In this document: piece after piece, positions 1 to 11,289 of the stretch
Layout of the letters: each line of letters starts with the position of its first letter
Position numbering within the stretch: position 1 is the first letter of the stretch
Origin: Armigeres subalbatus
Taxonomy: Eukaryota > Arthropoda > Insecta > Diptera > Culicidae
Assembly: GCF_024139115.2 (NCBI RefSeq)
Contig: NC_085140.1
Coordinates: 15,383,085 to 15,447,084, forward strand
Reading direction: 5' to 3'
DNA: 64,000 nucleotides
Translations under genes and position numbers: made by a program
Notes under the pieces: generated by a model
Told to the model about the DNA's origin: nothing
Database searches by the model: none
Seen by the model: the letters and a program-made list of their open reading frames with translations, nothing else

Positions 1-882
1 CTACAAATCTTCCGGACGAATTACGCTTATACGTTAACAAGAAATGGTCCTCACAAGACTGCTCTTCGGCTGAGCGACTGGGAGCGGTTGACATTTCTTC
101 GAGTTTCCAGAATCTGTGCACTTGAATCTCCTGATGTACTAACAATCCATCCTAGGTAGCGTCGGTAGATTTGGACCTATTGCGATGTGACCGGACTTAA
201 AAATGTCGAAGAATAGCTCTCCTCCAATGAGTGTATCGATCTTGTCTGGAGTATGGAATTTTGGATCCGCTAGTATAATGTCATCGGGAAGATTCCAGAA
301 ACTCACATCGAACTTGGCAGACGGTATGGATTGTGTTACCTTAGGTGTCACCAAGAATTCGATGCAGGCTTGGAGCTCGGTAAATCTGGAACGAGCAAGA
401 CTTCGGAGTGCGTTCATCCCTGTGATTTGGACGTCGGTTTTCGGTTTTCAAAACTCCGAGGAGGTTGGCCATCTTATCCGTGATGAAGTTTTCCGGCGAG
501 CCACTGTCTAGTAGTATTCGACTAGGATGCGGTTGACCCTCCTTATCGCAAGCGTGAACTACGGCGGTTAGCAACAACACTGTTTTGGACCCCGGTGTTC
601 TGCTGCAGGAACAGGTCGTGGTTACAGGTTAAATTACAGTCGAGAGCGACGAGGCAGAAGAAGAAGTGTTCATTCGGATTAGAGTAGATTAGAGATGGCC
701 TTTACGTAGACAATTGAAGCAGAATCCGATGGAGCGTATCTTCTTGGCTCGCTGTGCTGTCGTGAGTTATTCCATAGCGAGCACTGGTAGTTGAAATGTT
801 CACCAGCACAAATCTCACATGAGCTTCGGAATTCTAGAATGTTCTCGCACTTCCGTCCTAGACGGAACATACCCTCCTTCAT
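1..882 (-). mobile_element. BEL/Pao-like LTR retrotransposon fragment (gag zinc knuckle, protease, start of RT region)
   Basis: Read on the minus strand, 882-679 encodes a retroviral-type zinc knuckle (CEICAGEHFNYQC, CX2CX4HX4C pattern). About 580-341 encodes an aspartic protease start with the motif ILLDSGSPENFI. 417-139 continues the protease region, and 138-1 reads into a segment with a HRFWKLEE motif and a SSGRFV motif, typical of the region between protease and reverse transcriptase in BEL/Pao elements. The parts lie in different frames and contain stops, so this is a decayed copy. It sits inside the MDN1 intron, in the same orientation as the gene. No LTR is visible in the window; the element may continue past the left edge. 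Confidence 0.75.
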
Positions 883-884
883 TT

Positions 885-1230
885 TTTCTCCTGCACTCTT
901 CCTATCCCCGTCATCCTTCTTCTTACTTCCTTCTTCTTCCTTTTTTCTATCTTCTTTCTTCTTCCTTCTTCCTCCTCCCTTCTTTCTTCCAACTTCCTCA
1001 AACTTTTTTCTTTGTTTTTACCTTTCTTCTTTTTCATTCATCCTTAGTTGTTGTCTTCCTTCATCCTTATATTTTTCTGTTCCTTTTTCCTTGTTCTTTA
1101 TTCTTTCCCTTTTCTTCGTTCTTCTTCCGTATTCTTTCTCTCATTTTTTTCCTTTTTCTTTCTATCCTATATCTCACCACAAACTTCTTACTTTTCAATT
1201 TTCATCTCTCGCCTTCTTTGAAAGTTTCTT
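885..1230. repeat. Pyrimidine-rich low-complexity tract
   Basis: About 345 bases of almost pure C/T on the plus strand, dominated by CTTCTTCC and TTTTTC words. The open frames across it are a by-product of composition and encode only Ser/Phe/Leu runs. It lies in the MDN1 intron; on the transcribed strand it reads as a GA-rich tract. Confidence 0.85.
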
Positions 1231-1470
1231 GTTTTGCCTTCTTTAAATGTTGACATCTGTCCGGTATAAGGCAAATGCGCTGTTTTGATTTCTTTTGAAA
1301 TCAGCATTTGCCTGGTGTAAGATAAAATATGATGTTTTGCCTTCTTTAATATTCGTATTTGCACGGTATAAGGTGAAATCTGATGTTTTGCCTACTTTAA
1401 ATGTCTGATTTGCCCGGTATAAGGCGAAGTGTGTTATTTTGCTTCCTTTAAAATATGTAACACACCTCAA
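1231..1470. repeat. Degenerate ~60-bp tandem repeat, about four units
   Basis: The phrase TTTGCCTTCTTTAAAT followed by a CCGGTATAAGGCGAA-type phrase recurs with a period of roughly 55-60 bases (near 1231, 1335, 1395 and 1440). Units differ by several substitutions. No coding sense is apparent. Confidence 0.7.
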
Positions 1471-1477
1471 AATGGTT

Positions 1478-1557
1478 AACCGCGGAATTTTTTTTATTAA
1501 ATCTTTATTAGTGTGTTTTTTTAATTATTAATTAAGTTCAACACAGAAACCGCGGAA
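1478..1557 (-). mobile_element. 5'-truncated ~60-bp retroposon tail with target-site duplication (copy 1)
   Basis: The insert 1488-1547 reads on the minus strand as TGTTGAACTTA, then AATTAAAAAAACAC, then TAATAAAGATT and an A-rich end. It is flanked by a 10-bp duplication AACCGCGGAA at 1478-1487 and 1548-1557. The same tail occurs at 10649-10690, 11220-11277 and 34611-34658. Confidence 0.75.
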
Positions 1558-1787
1558 ATGTTTTGCCGCGAAATGCCGTACAATCACCTTGATCCGCCAA
1601 AGGTTACTAAAAACATCTAATTTCGAAAGCCAGAAAACTTGACAAATAATTGTAGACATCACACTTAACAGAATCCTCGTACAATAGCGCACATAAAAAT
1701 AAATACATATTGTAAAATATATGTATTATCAATAACATATAAAATATATGGAAAATGCATAACATAAAATATGATTGAATTACTCAC
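1558..1787. other. AT-rich remainder of the MDN1 intron
   Basis: No gene or repeat recognised. The splice donor of the large MDN1 exon (GTGAGT on the minus strand) is at 1787-1782. Confidence 0.5.
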
Positions 1788-4700
1788 CCATTTTTCCATC
1801 ATTCAACCGAGTGTACTTCTCCCAAACGGCCATCATTTTCAACATGCCACTCCTGCCTTCTGTGGTCCGACTTAACGCCCCATCCTTCACCGCGTCCATC
1901 ACCACCGCTTCCACAGTGGTCGAAATTTCCTCCAAGTGCCGGTTGAAATCGAACTGCTGGAAACTCCCCGTCACCGAGTCATCGATCGTATCCACGTTGC
2001 AAAACTTGTTGCCCAGTGTCGTCAACAGGTTGATGATTTTGGTTTTTCCGCAGTCACTTGGACCGCACAAAATTACCGGTTTCTCCAACTGAACACACTC
2101 CGCCACGTTCTTCAACGTCTCCACCTGACTCGCCAGGAGCAGTGGGAAACTGTTCTGCGTCTTGGACGCCATCGGATTTCTTTCGTCTGATCGGTTGTTT
2201 TTCTCTAGAATCAAGTCACCCAAATAGAGCTTGTCATCGGTCCAGTAGATTCCGATATCTTGCGATCGCTGCTCCAACTCGAAGGCGTCGCACCCAAATA
2301 TTCGGCCGAACGCAGACAGGATGTAAGCCTTATCGACAGCAGTTCGCATCCTCTGGTAGTAGACAAGTTTCATTTTCTCGAACAGCACCAATAGAAAGTT
2401 GTAGTATGTGTCATCTCGATTCACGAACTTCTTGCGGAAGAATCCTGTTTTGGTGTTGCAGAGCAACTCGCACCAGCGTAGAATATCGCGGAGATTTGCC
2501 TCGAAGGGACCGCCCTTATAGCCGAATTCCAAGTTGGCGATTCCGGTTTCGAGAGTTTCAGAGAATATAACCATTCGCTGGGAAAGATCGAACTTGATAG
2601 ATTGATCTTCGGGCGATTTCAAAACATCAAAAAAGCTCACATCGCCTCCTAGTCGTCTGCCTAAATCGACAATCAATTCTTCACCGATTTTCTCGAATTT
2701 CTTCTTGTACTTTCCATCTACGACATGTAGCAGATCACTTTGTTCAAGTTTCCTCAAAAACACTTTGGTGAAACGATTCAGAAACGATTGGGGTAGACCT
2801 TTTCTACCACCACCCTGTCGCAGGGGATTTTGCGCTGCAAAGATGCGTGTCTTCGTGCCCAGCTTGAAAGTCTTGTTCAGTTCGGCGATGAACACTTCGC
2901 CACGATGATCGAGAATTGCGTTCAAACCTTCCAGCACACTTTGCGGCGCCAAATTGAGCTCATCTAATAGGATCCAAGTATTTTTCGCTTTCAATGCCGC
3001 CAGCAGAGGTCCATCGCGCCACACGAACGATCCCAGTTTGGTCCCATTTTGGGATGGGTGATCTTCGCCATCAGTTATCTCCAACGAGCGATCGTCAGCT
3101 GGAAGATCGGTTCCGAACAAGTCTGCCAGATCGGTATGTTCGCACAGGTTTATGCGAACGATGGAGAATCCGGTAGCACGAGCCAGGTTTTCTACTAGCG
3201 AGGTTTTGCCAACACCCGGAGGTCCTTCCAGAAGGATTGCTTTATCGAGACTGAGAGCGGAAAGCAACCGGAAGAGGTTATTCTGAGTAGTCGGAGCGCT
3301 GAACAGGAACTCGGTTTGTCGATCGCGTTGTTCGGGATTTAGATCGATGAAGAATGGGGAGATGCCGAATGTTGTGTTATCTGATTGTACCACAGTGCCG
3401 GGTTTAAGCTCAAACTGCTTGATCATTAAGTGCTGTTTGATTAGAAGATGTAGAACGGAGAGAATTTCCTTGCGTAGAGCAAGAATTTCTTCGAACGTCT
3501 CGTATGGTAACATCTCCAGCGCATCCAGGAAGACGGTTTCCAACCCGTAGATCAGCGACTCAGCTAGTGTCAGGTTTTCTTGATTCTTACACAGATAGCA
3601 TACCCAGGCGAGCACATCTCGTATGCTGAAGTTCAATTTGTCGACCTTGTTTTTCAGAACGAACACTACGCTGATGATAACCTCAGCTACTTGACGAAGA
3701 TCGGTACCACAGTTCTGCATTCCTTTGCGCAACAAATGCTCAGCAATTCGTATAAGATCTTCTTTCGAATCAGTTGCTCGACACCAGATTTCCGTCAAAC
3801 GATTTCTTAACGCTGGTGAAAGCTCCTTTTTGCCAAAGTCTCCGCCAGGATTCATAGTTGCCAAAAACTGGAAACCATTCGCTGCCGTAATGACAAACTC
3901 TGAAGAATCTGCTGAGACACCACCCTTTTCCGCTAGCAAAAGCTTTCGCTCCGGTTCCAACACGCAATTCAAGCGCTCCAATACTGAGTCCTCCGCCAAC
4001 GATATCTCATCCGCTAAGAAGAAGCCACCTTCGTTCATGGAAAGAACTAGCGGACCGTCGGACCACTCGAACAGCTGCTGCTTGTCTTCTTTTAACGTTG
4101 AATCGTCTGACTCGCGGAAAGGTCTCAGCCCTCCAAGGAAGTCGGCCCCCTCCGTATGCATGTGACAGTTCAAAATCCGAAGATTGCGTCCTCGGAGTGT
4201 GGCCAAAATTTGGCAGATAGTGGTTTTTCCGCAACCGGTGGGGCCAACCAGCAGGACAGGTTCGTTGAACTCCAGTGCTTTGGCCGTGAGTACGGCCATC
4301 CGTCGCATATCGAACGTCCAAACTATGTTCTCGTAAACGGTTTGGTTCTCCAGCTGCTCCAGAATGCCACGAGTGACCATGGAAGTTCCCTTCTTCAGAC
4401 TGAACAAATTCTCCTCAGCAACACGCTTGCGGAAATGGGTGTAGAGCGCTTCTTCGATGATTTTAGTTTCGTACATGTTGCGAACCTTCGACGACAGAAC
4501 CAGATATCCCTCGTCAATCAAATGTTGATTCCAATCGTAACTGGTATCCGACAGCAGGGCTTTGTCGGCAAAAGTGTATCGGTTGCCCCACCGAAATAGA
4601 TCACGCAGGGTGAAGTTTTGCTTGGCCGTGCTACGACGATTCATTTGCAGTTCCGACATAACTTTGACCATCTTCTGGGAGTAGGACTTTGGAATGAGGC

Positions 4701-7700
4701 ATCTCTTCTCCAGAATGACCTCTAGCTCGTCTCTGGGGATCTCGGAAAAGTGCAACTCCACGAATCGATTCTTGAAAGCCCTTGAGAGCATTTTTCGGCC
4801 TCCGTACAGCCCTGGGGGATTCTGAGTAGCGAACAACATGAAATTGGGGTGAGCCTTCACCAAGACCTGCGTTTCCGGAATGAACAGTTCCCGGTTGTCG
4901 TCCAACACTCGATTCAACGCTTCCAGAATGTCGCTCGGAGCAAGATTCAGTTCGTCCAGAATTATCCAGAAGCCATTTCGCATAGCCTCGACCAGAACAC
5001 CTTCTTTGAACGTTAATTTTCCGGTTACGTCGGCTACGTAGGTTCCTATGTACTCCTGCAGGTCGGTGTGCTCGTGGTTGTTGATCCGAAGGCACACATT
5101 GCCACTGCGTTTGGCAACGTACTCGATCAGACTGGTCTTTCCTGCGGAGGTAGGTCCCTGTAGCAGCACGGGAAGTTTTCCGATGGAGATGATTCGTGCG
5201 AGATCGCGCAGATTATTCCGCACGCTGTCCGTCAGGATATAACTTTCGCACTCCTGTACTTCGTTGGGACCCTGCTCTATCCAATATCCTTCGAAGTTCA
5301 GTTGTTCCCCAGATGGAGGGCGAGGAATCTGCTGCGAGATGGCTTGCTGCGTGTCATTTAGTAGAGTTTTCTGGATGTACGTGAGGACTATTTTGTGCGA
5401 CCTGAGATCCAGTTGGGTGAGGAAGCTGAGGCAGAAACTTTCGTACAGATTGCGTTCGATTGAGCCGCAGAGATTTTTGGCGCAGATGCTCAACGCCCGA
5501 CAAAGGGTTCGCAGTGAGAAGACCGGCTTGTTTCCGAGGCCGTCATTTAGCTCCAACTGGGAGAGCGATCGCAACCTTCGGTATAGTTTGACTGTGTTGA
5601 GGATGCGTACTTTTTGAATGCCAGTGCTACTGAGATAATCGTTGACCAGAATCAGCAGATCGTTTTCGGCCACCAGTTCGTCGACAAAGAACTCGGTGAA
5701 GCGATTGCGAATGCCCACTGGCAGATCTTTTTTCCCGACATCGGTGTTTGGATTCATGCAGGAAAAGATGCGAAAGTCTGGATGACGCTTGACCGGTACG
5801 AAGTCTCCCCTTTCAAGCAGAATGATGGAGCCGTCAGGCTCCAAAATGGTTGACAGACATTCCAGCGTCTCGGTGGATGCCAAATTGATTTCGTCTAACA
5901 AAACCCAATCTCCATTGCGGATACAGTTGACCAATGATCCGGGTATGAAGGCGAACGAAACGTTGACCGAATTGCGCAACTGAGAATCTAGCTTTTGAAG
6001 TTTCTGTTGCAGGGCTGACCATTTCTCGTAGACTTTCTCTAGACGTAGTTGCTCGTCTTGCTGGCGGGTAAAGACCTTCTCGACGATCTTGAGCATCAAC
6101 TTCACGAGCACATTGTACTCGCCTCTATTGTAGCAAATGCTCACATTGGTGAGGAATTTTTCATTCTTCTGAGCGTTGAATGTTTTGTTGAACAGCATCT
6201 CAAACTCGTAGCGAAGAGGGGTGACGACGTAGCTCAAATCAACCGGTTTGAAGCCCCCGATCAGATCGGAAACGTCCGACTGATTGTTCATGTTGACGAC
6301 GACCAACTTGTGGTGTGTCTGATAGGCCAAATATTGGATGGAGCTGGTCTTACCGACGCCGGTTTCACCAACCAACAAAATAGGTTCGTTCTGTGCTACC
6401 GAAACGGCTATTCGCTCCAAAAGACAAGATGCCGGTCTAGTGAAGGAAAACGTAGGGGCCTTGTTTTGGAGTTTGAAATCCCGGGTCTTCACCACCGACG
6501 AAGCGTTCTTATCCAGTTTAATCTTTTTATGGATAAAATTACGATCATTTTCGTCGTTTTCATTCTCGAGTGTTCCTCTCAAATTTCGTTTCATATTAAC
6601 TCTTCCGATCTTAATTTCTTCCGTAGCGGCCACGTTTACGTCTGGCTTGTAATCCTCGTACAAGTGATCACAACGACTCTTGTTGATACCGATCTTTCCT
6701 CCAATGCTAACGATCAAATTACGTTTGCCATCACCAGCTGGGAGATGTGAGCAGAAGATGTCCACCGCGTTTTGAAACACAAAGTAAGCGCACTCCGTAC
6801 TGGTGACCGAGAAGCTGGGATCCGATCTACGGCAAAGTTTGATCAAATCCCGAGTCGATACCAATCTGCCCGAGGTCGGCAAATTGTTCAGCGAAATGTT
6901 GTCGTATTGGAACCTTGGTAGAACATCATCCCCGTCCAGATCAATGGTCTTCGTCGGTTTGTCGCGCTCTTCCTCCAGTATGTTCATGTTTTCACTGATT
7001 TCGTCACTCTCGATCGAATGACAGCCGCTGGAGAACGTCAGATAGATGTCCACTATCCTACTGGCGACAGTTTTCAGTCGCGGAAAATTGGTGCAAATGA
7101 TCGAACAAAGTTCTGACCGCGACAACGGCAGCACATTCACAGTGTACAGATACTTTTCCAACAAAGTGTACGTATTATGTGCAGAGCTAGTCCCAGATTT
7201 CTGAGTACGAAGCGTTAGGAACAATTGGAAGCCGGGTTCAATCCGAAGACAATCTCGGAACCCAGGAACACTCAAATAATTATTTTCCAGCAGATTAGTA
7301 AGAACCGTACACACGTCCTGCGTTGCCGAATCCAAATCCTCCAACAGTAGCCAATATCCGTTCATAACGGCCTGCGTTAGTACGCCTGGTTGCCACACAA
7401 ACTCCCCAGGAGTATCAGTGCATCTATACTGACCCAGCAGCATCTTACTGTCGGTCTGATCTCCCAGTTGAATCCTGAGGAAGCCATTTGTGGGTGCCTC
7501 CTGCTTCAGTTTCTGCATGTTCACTTCCAGTTCCTCTTCAATTCTTCCCGATTTGCGCTTCTTGGTTTTTTCCTTGAGAGTTGGTTTCGCACGACGATCT
7601 ACTTCCTCTCCCTTAGGACCAATTCGGCCTGTCTTTCTCGCCAAATACTCTACCAGAGAGGTCTTTCCACAACCGACAGGCCCGGATAGACAAATAGCTT

Positions 7701-8906
7701 TCCCGGAAGAAACGCCAAGCGCTAAGCTTCTCACATTCAATCGCGTGGAATCCACCACAACCAAATCGTTCGGTTCGTTTTCCTGCCCACGATAAAAATC
7801 ACAATTCGCGGCATCGAATATAGGCAACATCACGTCACCAACGTTCGTGACTAGGTTGCTTCGAAAATGCCATCTAATTTTGTTTCCAGTCTTGATCTCT
7901 TGCTCCACCAATGCGGATCCCTCTGGTAGTACACTTTCCAAGCATTCTAACTGCTCCCGAACCAGTTCCTCTGGTGGCAACTGTTCGTCCAGCTGATTTA
8001 TTTGACTCTGCGTCATGCAACTGACCAGTGCCAAAATCCGATTGTAGTAGAACCGCGTTCGGCTGCATCCTTTCGTCGCACCATACTGCTGGAAAAAGTC
8101 CGACCAACTCCAAACCGATCGGAAGTAAACTGGGTCGGCCGCAAGGAACCGATAGCAACATTGCACCAGCTCCAGCTCCGATATTACCTCGCGTTCGAAC
8201 TTTTGTTGCTTCGGCGTCGGTGTGTAATTGAAAACATCGTCCGTTCCAAAAGGAGCGGGGTTGCGACAGAAGTAATGAATACTGAATCTGAAATACAAAA
8301 ATGTTTTTAAGTGGATAGTAATTAGGGAAATTAGTAATTTGTAATTTATTTACTGTCATTGTTATTTATTTATTAGTACTGTTCGACATTATCTTTAAAA
8401 TTAGTCAATTACTACTAATCCTTCAGAATTAGGTAGATACGTTACTATTTGCATTTCTGTCCTATGAAAACTCAATAAATTACTATTGCCGACTTACCTC
8501 AGCACATCCGGACAGCGACTAACCAACTTCGAAAGCGCTACACACTTTCGCCGGTAACCACGATCCGTTGTTTTTGTATTGCTTTCCTTCTTCCGTGTTT
8601 TCGCATCTTCGTATTCCCCGTCGTCGAATGCGCTAGCGACAATCAGCAGCAAAATACTTCCAAATTCATCGGCGATTGCCTCTGTATATTTCGGATCCTC
8701 TAGTAGTTGTCCCAAAACGACCACCAACCGATCCAAATCCGGCGAAGCTATTTTCTTTAATCCGAAAAAAGAACATCAAATTTCGTCGCAAAGCATGCTT
8801 TCTCGTCACTTACGGATAACCTTAAAAATGAGTCCACCTGTTGGCAGCCGTATTTCTCCCGCAATCGGGACAAACTTCGCCGAATCCCATCACAGTCTAC
8901 CTCCAT
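1788..8906 (-). CDS. MDN1: Midasin (AAA ATPase of 60S ribosome maturation), N-terminal part
   Basis: Three exons: 8906-8814 (ATG at 8906, 31 codons), 8754-8498 and 8287-1788. The introns have GTAAGT donors and AG acceptors, and all phases agree (0, then 2). The last exon ends at a GTGAGT donor, so the gene continues past the left edge. About 2,283 residues are present. Six Walker A motifs are visible: GPVGCGKT (residue ~319), GETGVGKT (~756), GPTSAGKT (~1160), GPTGCGKT (~1464), GPPGVGKT (~1804) and GPSDCGKT (~2190). Walker B motifs follow, such as LLLEDLD, VLLDEINLA and ILLDELNLA. This is the dynein-like six-module AAA ring of midasin, which in yeast (Rea1) strips assembly factors such as Ytm1 and Rsa4 from nuclear pre-60S particles. 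The linker, acidic region and C-terminal MIDAS domain are not in the window. In AAA6 the P-loop is GPSDCGKT, less typical than the others. Identification is very secure; the first exon is a model from splice logic. Confidence 0.96.
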
Positions 8907-9240
8907 TGAGACGGGAGACGGTCTAGCACTAGATTTTCAATCGATTCGGAGCGAACTTTCACAGAAATCACAACTTTTCACGGTAAGCACACACGAGACA
9001 CAACCGCACTGAATAATGTGAGCAGGACGAATTGGTGCGTAAATAAAAACACGTGCGACGCCGACATGCTAGTTGTCAAACTTCGGATGTGTTCGGGATT
9101 GTTTCGCGAATGCACTCAAAAGTGCATCGTGTCGATCGGGTGCGGGGGCGTCGCGTTTTGTTTACATCGGCACAGTGCTGCCAGAAGCTTGAATATTCGT
9201 AAATCGAGAACAGCTGATTGGGATAGTGTGTCAGTTTTGT
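8907..9240 (-). promoter_or_regulatory. Putative MDN1 5' UTR and promoter region
   Basis: This stretch lies just upstream of the MDN1 start codon. It contains a perfect E-box CACGTG at 9050-9055, about 145 bases before the ATG, and a TCAGT initiator-like word on the minus strand near 9008. It is less AT-rich than the sequence to its right. No divergent gene was recognised on the plus strand. The promoter role is inferred from position. Confidence 0.4.
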
Positions 9241-9586
9241 TAAATAAGGAAAAAATTTATTTTAGAAAATATTTTATATTTTATTTTAAAATTTTACAGA
9301 GCTTACATGCAATTGTTTTCGGTTTATGCGGATTTTTAGGCCTAAACATTGAAAAACAGTAGATCATTTTGTAATTGATTTTGAATCTATTTACCAAACT
9401 CGATACTTTCCCGAAGAAAATCGTTTATGTACTCATAAATGGATACTACATATTGCGCTTTTTGCACTTTATAAGAGTTTTGCGAGATTTTTTTCTCACA
9501 GTCATTTTTTTCTCACACTCAATACACTCAATACACATACACAATACAAAAAAGTTTAATTTTCCGTGTATAATATTTGTGTGTGA
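9241..9586. other. AT-rich intergenic sequence
   Basis: No gene, RNA or repeat was recognised. Confidence 0.5.
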
Positions 9587-10648
9587 AGGGGGAAACGCAA
9601 TGGAGTGCGGCAACGGAACGGCAACGGCAGGATGCGGCAGCTGTCACTTTTGAATACACGGCAGTATATGGAACGGCACGCAATGATGCGGAACGGCAAA
9701 TTGAGATTCTCACGTCCGAATGTGTGAGTGGCGATAAAAGGAAAACAAACACTCCTAGATGGTGCAACTCAGCAAAAATTGGGTAAAAATGAGTATATTT
9801 CCATATATTTTTTTACTCTTTTGAAATCATTGTGATGACCCGGTCATTTTTTAGGTTATGAGCAGAAGGAAAACAAACATGTTTTTACACATGACGAATT
9901 GCACATTAGTGTGCGAGCGCTAAACGTCACTCATCTCTATGCGGAATGTACTAAAACTGCATATTTTTTGAAAATTTTCAAAAAATGCGTCCTGGGGGAA
10001 ACGCAATGGAGTGCGGCAACGGAACGGCAACGGCAAGCGGTTTGTCGACGGTTTGTACTAAAAAAAATCCGCATCATTGCCGCAGTTGCAAAACGCAATG
10101 CATGCGGATTTGCCGGACAGATTTTATATGACGTTTCAAGTTTTAAAGGAATTCTGATTTTTTCAAAGATGATTTTAATTATTTCTCGAGACGATTTAAT
10201 TTCAATTATTCAAATAAACTTTTAAATTAATTCTAATTGATTCAGTGACTCCTTTAAATATATCAGAACCGCGATCAGAACAGTAGGAATACTATTTTTG
10301 ATGTCTTGAACCGCCGGAAGTTCCTGCAGGAACTGCAGAGGCTCAGAAGTATTGTACATAATTCTAATAAGCAAGCTCCATCACCAATTTCTCCAGAAGA
10401 TCCGCCACAAATCTCTTCGAAAGTTACTTCAGGAATTGAACCGGAAGTTCATCAAGAAATTATTTCGGAAGTTTTTGCTGAAATCGCCTCCAGGAAGTTT
10501 TTGCTGGAGAAACCTCCAGGAATTCCTTTGGGAGCTCCTACATGAAGATGCTCCAGAAATTTCTTCGGAAATTCCTTCAAGAATTCCCCAGGAAGTTTGT
10601 CTAGGAATTCCTCCGGAAAATCCTCCAAAAAGTTCTAAGGAAGTTCCG

Positions 10649-10690
10649 GTTTGTTGTACTTAATTGCGATAAAAAAAACACTAATTAAAG
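10649..10690 (+). mobile_element. Retroposon tail fragment inside the minisatellite (diverged copy)
   Basis: TGTTGTACTTAATTGCGAT followed by AAAAAAAACACTAATTAAAG interrupts the 24-bp array. It matches the tail at 11220-11277 with several substitutions. A target-site duplication is not clear here. Confidence 0.5.
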
Positions 10691-11207
10691 TACTCCGGAA
10701 GGTCCTTCCATATTTGGAAGTTTCTCCAGCAATTGCTTCGAAAGTGTCTTCACAAATTCCTTCGGGGTTCCTCCAGCGCTTCTTTCGGAATTTTCTTCGG
10801 AAGTGGCTCCAGAAATTGTTCCAGGAATTCCTGCGAAAGTTCCTCCATAAGTTCTTCCAAAAATTCCTCTGGAAGTTCCTCCATGAATTTCCCCAGAAGC
10901 TCCTCCAGGAATTCCTTGAGTTTCTTCAGAAGTTCCTTCAGAAGCTCCTGCAAAAATTCCTCCGGTAGTTCCTCCAAGAGTTCCTCAAGAAATTCCGCAT
11001 GGAGTTCCACCAGGAATTCCTCCACGAATTCCTCCAGGAATTCCACCGGATGCTCCTCAATATTCTATCGAAAGTTTTTCCAAAAATTCCTTCGGAAATT
11101 TCTTTAGGAATTCCTCTGGAAATTCCTACAGAAGTTCTTCCGTAAGTTTCTCCAGGAGTTCCTTCGGAAGTTCCTCCAGGAGTTCATCCGGAAATTCTTC
11201 CAGGAAT

Positions 11208-11289
11208 TTCTCCGCAAGTCGGTGTTGAACTTAGTCTGTAGATTAAAAAAACACCTTAATAAAGATTTAAAAAAAAATTCTCCGCAAGT
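11208..11289 (+). mobile_element. 5'-truncated ~58-bp retroposon tail with 12-bp target-site duplication
   Basis: The insert 11220-11277 contains TGTTGAACTTAGTCTGTAG, then ATTAAAAAAACACC, then TTAATAAAGATT and poly-A. It is flanked by a perfect TTCTCCGCAAGT duplication at 11208-11219 and 11278-11289. The target is a minisatellite unit, so the insertion is younger than that part of the array. Confidence 0.85.

Noticed and set aside
791..1253. Overlapping Ser/Phe/Leu-rich frames
   Set aside because: Composition effect of a pyrimidine-rich tract.
4007..7795. Many short plus- and minus-strand frames within midasin
   Set aside because: Alternate-frame shadows of the 6.5-kb MDN1 exon.
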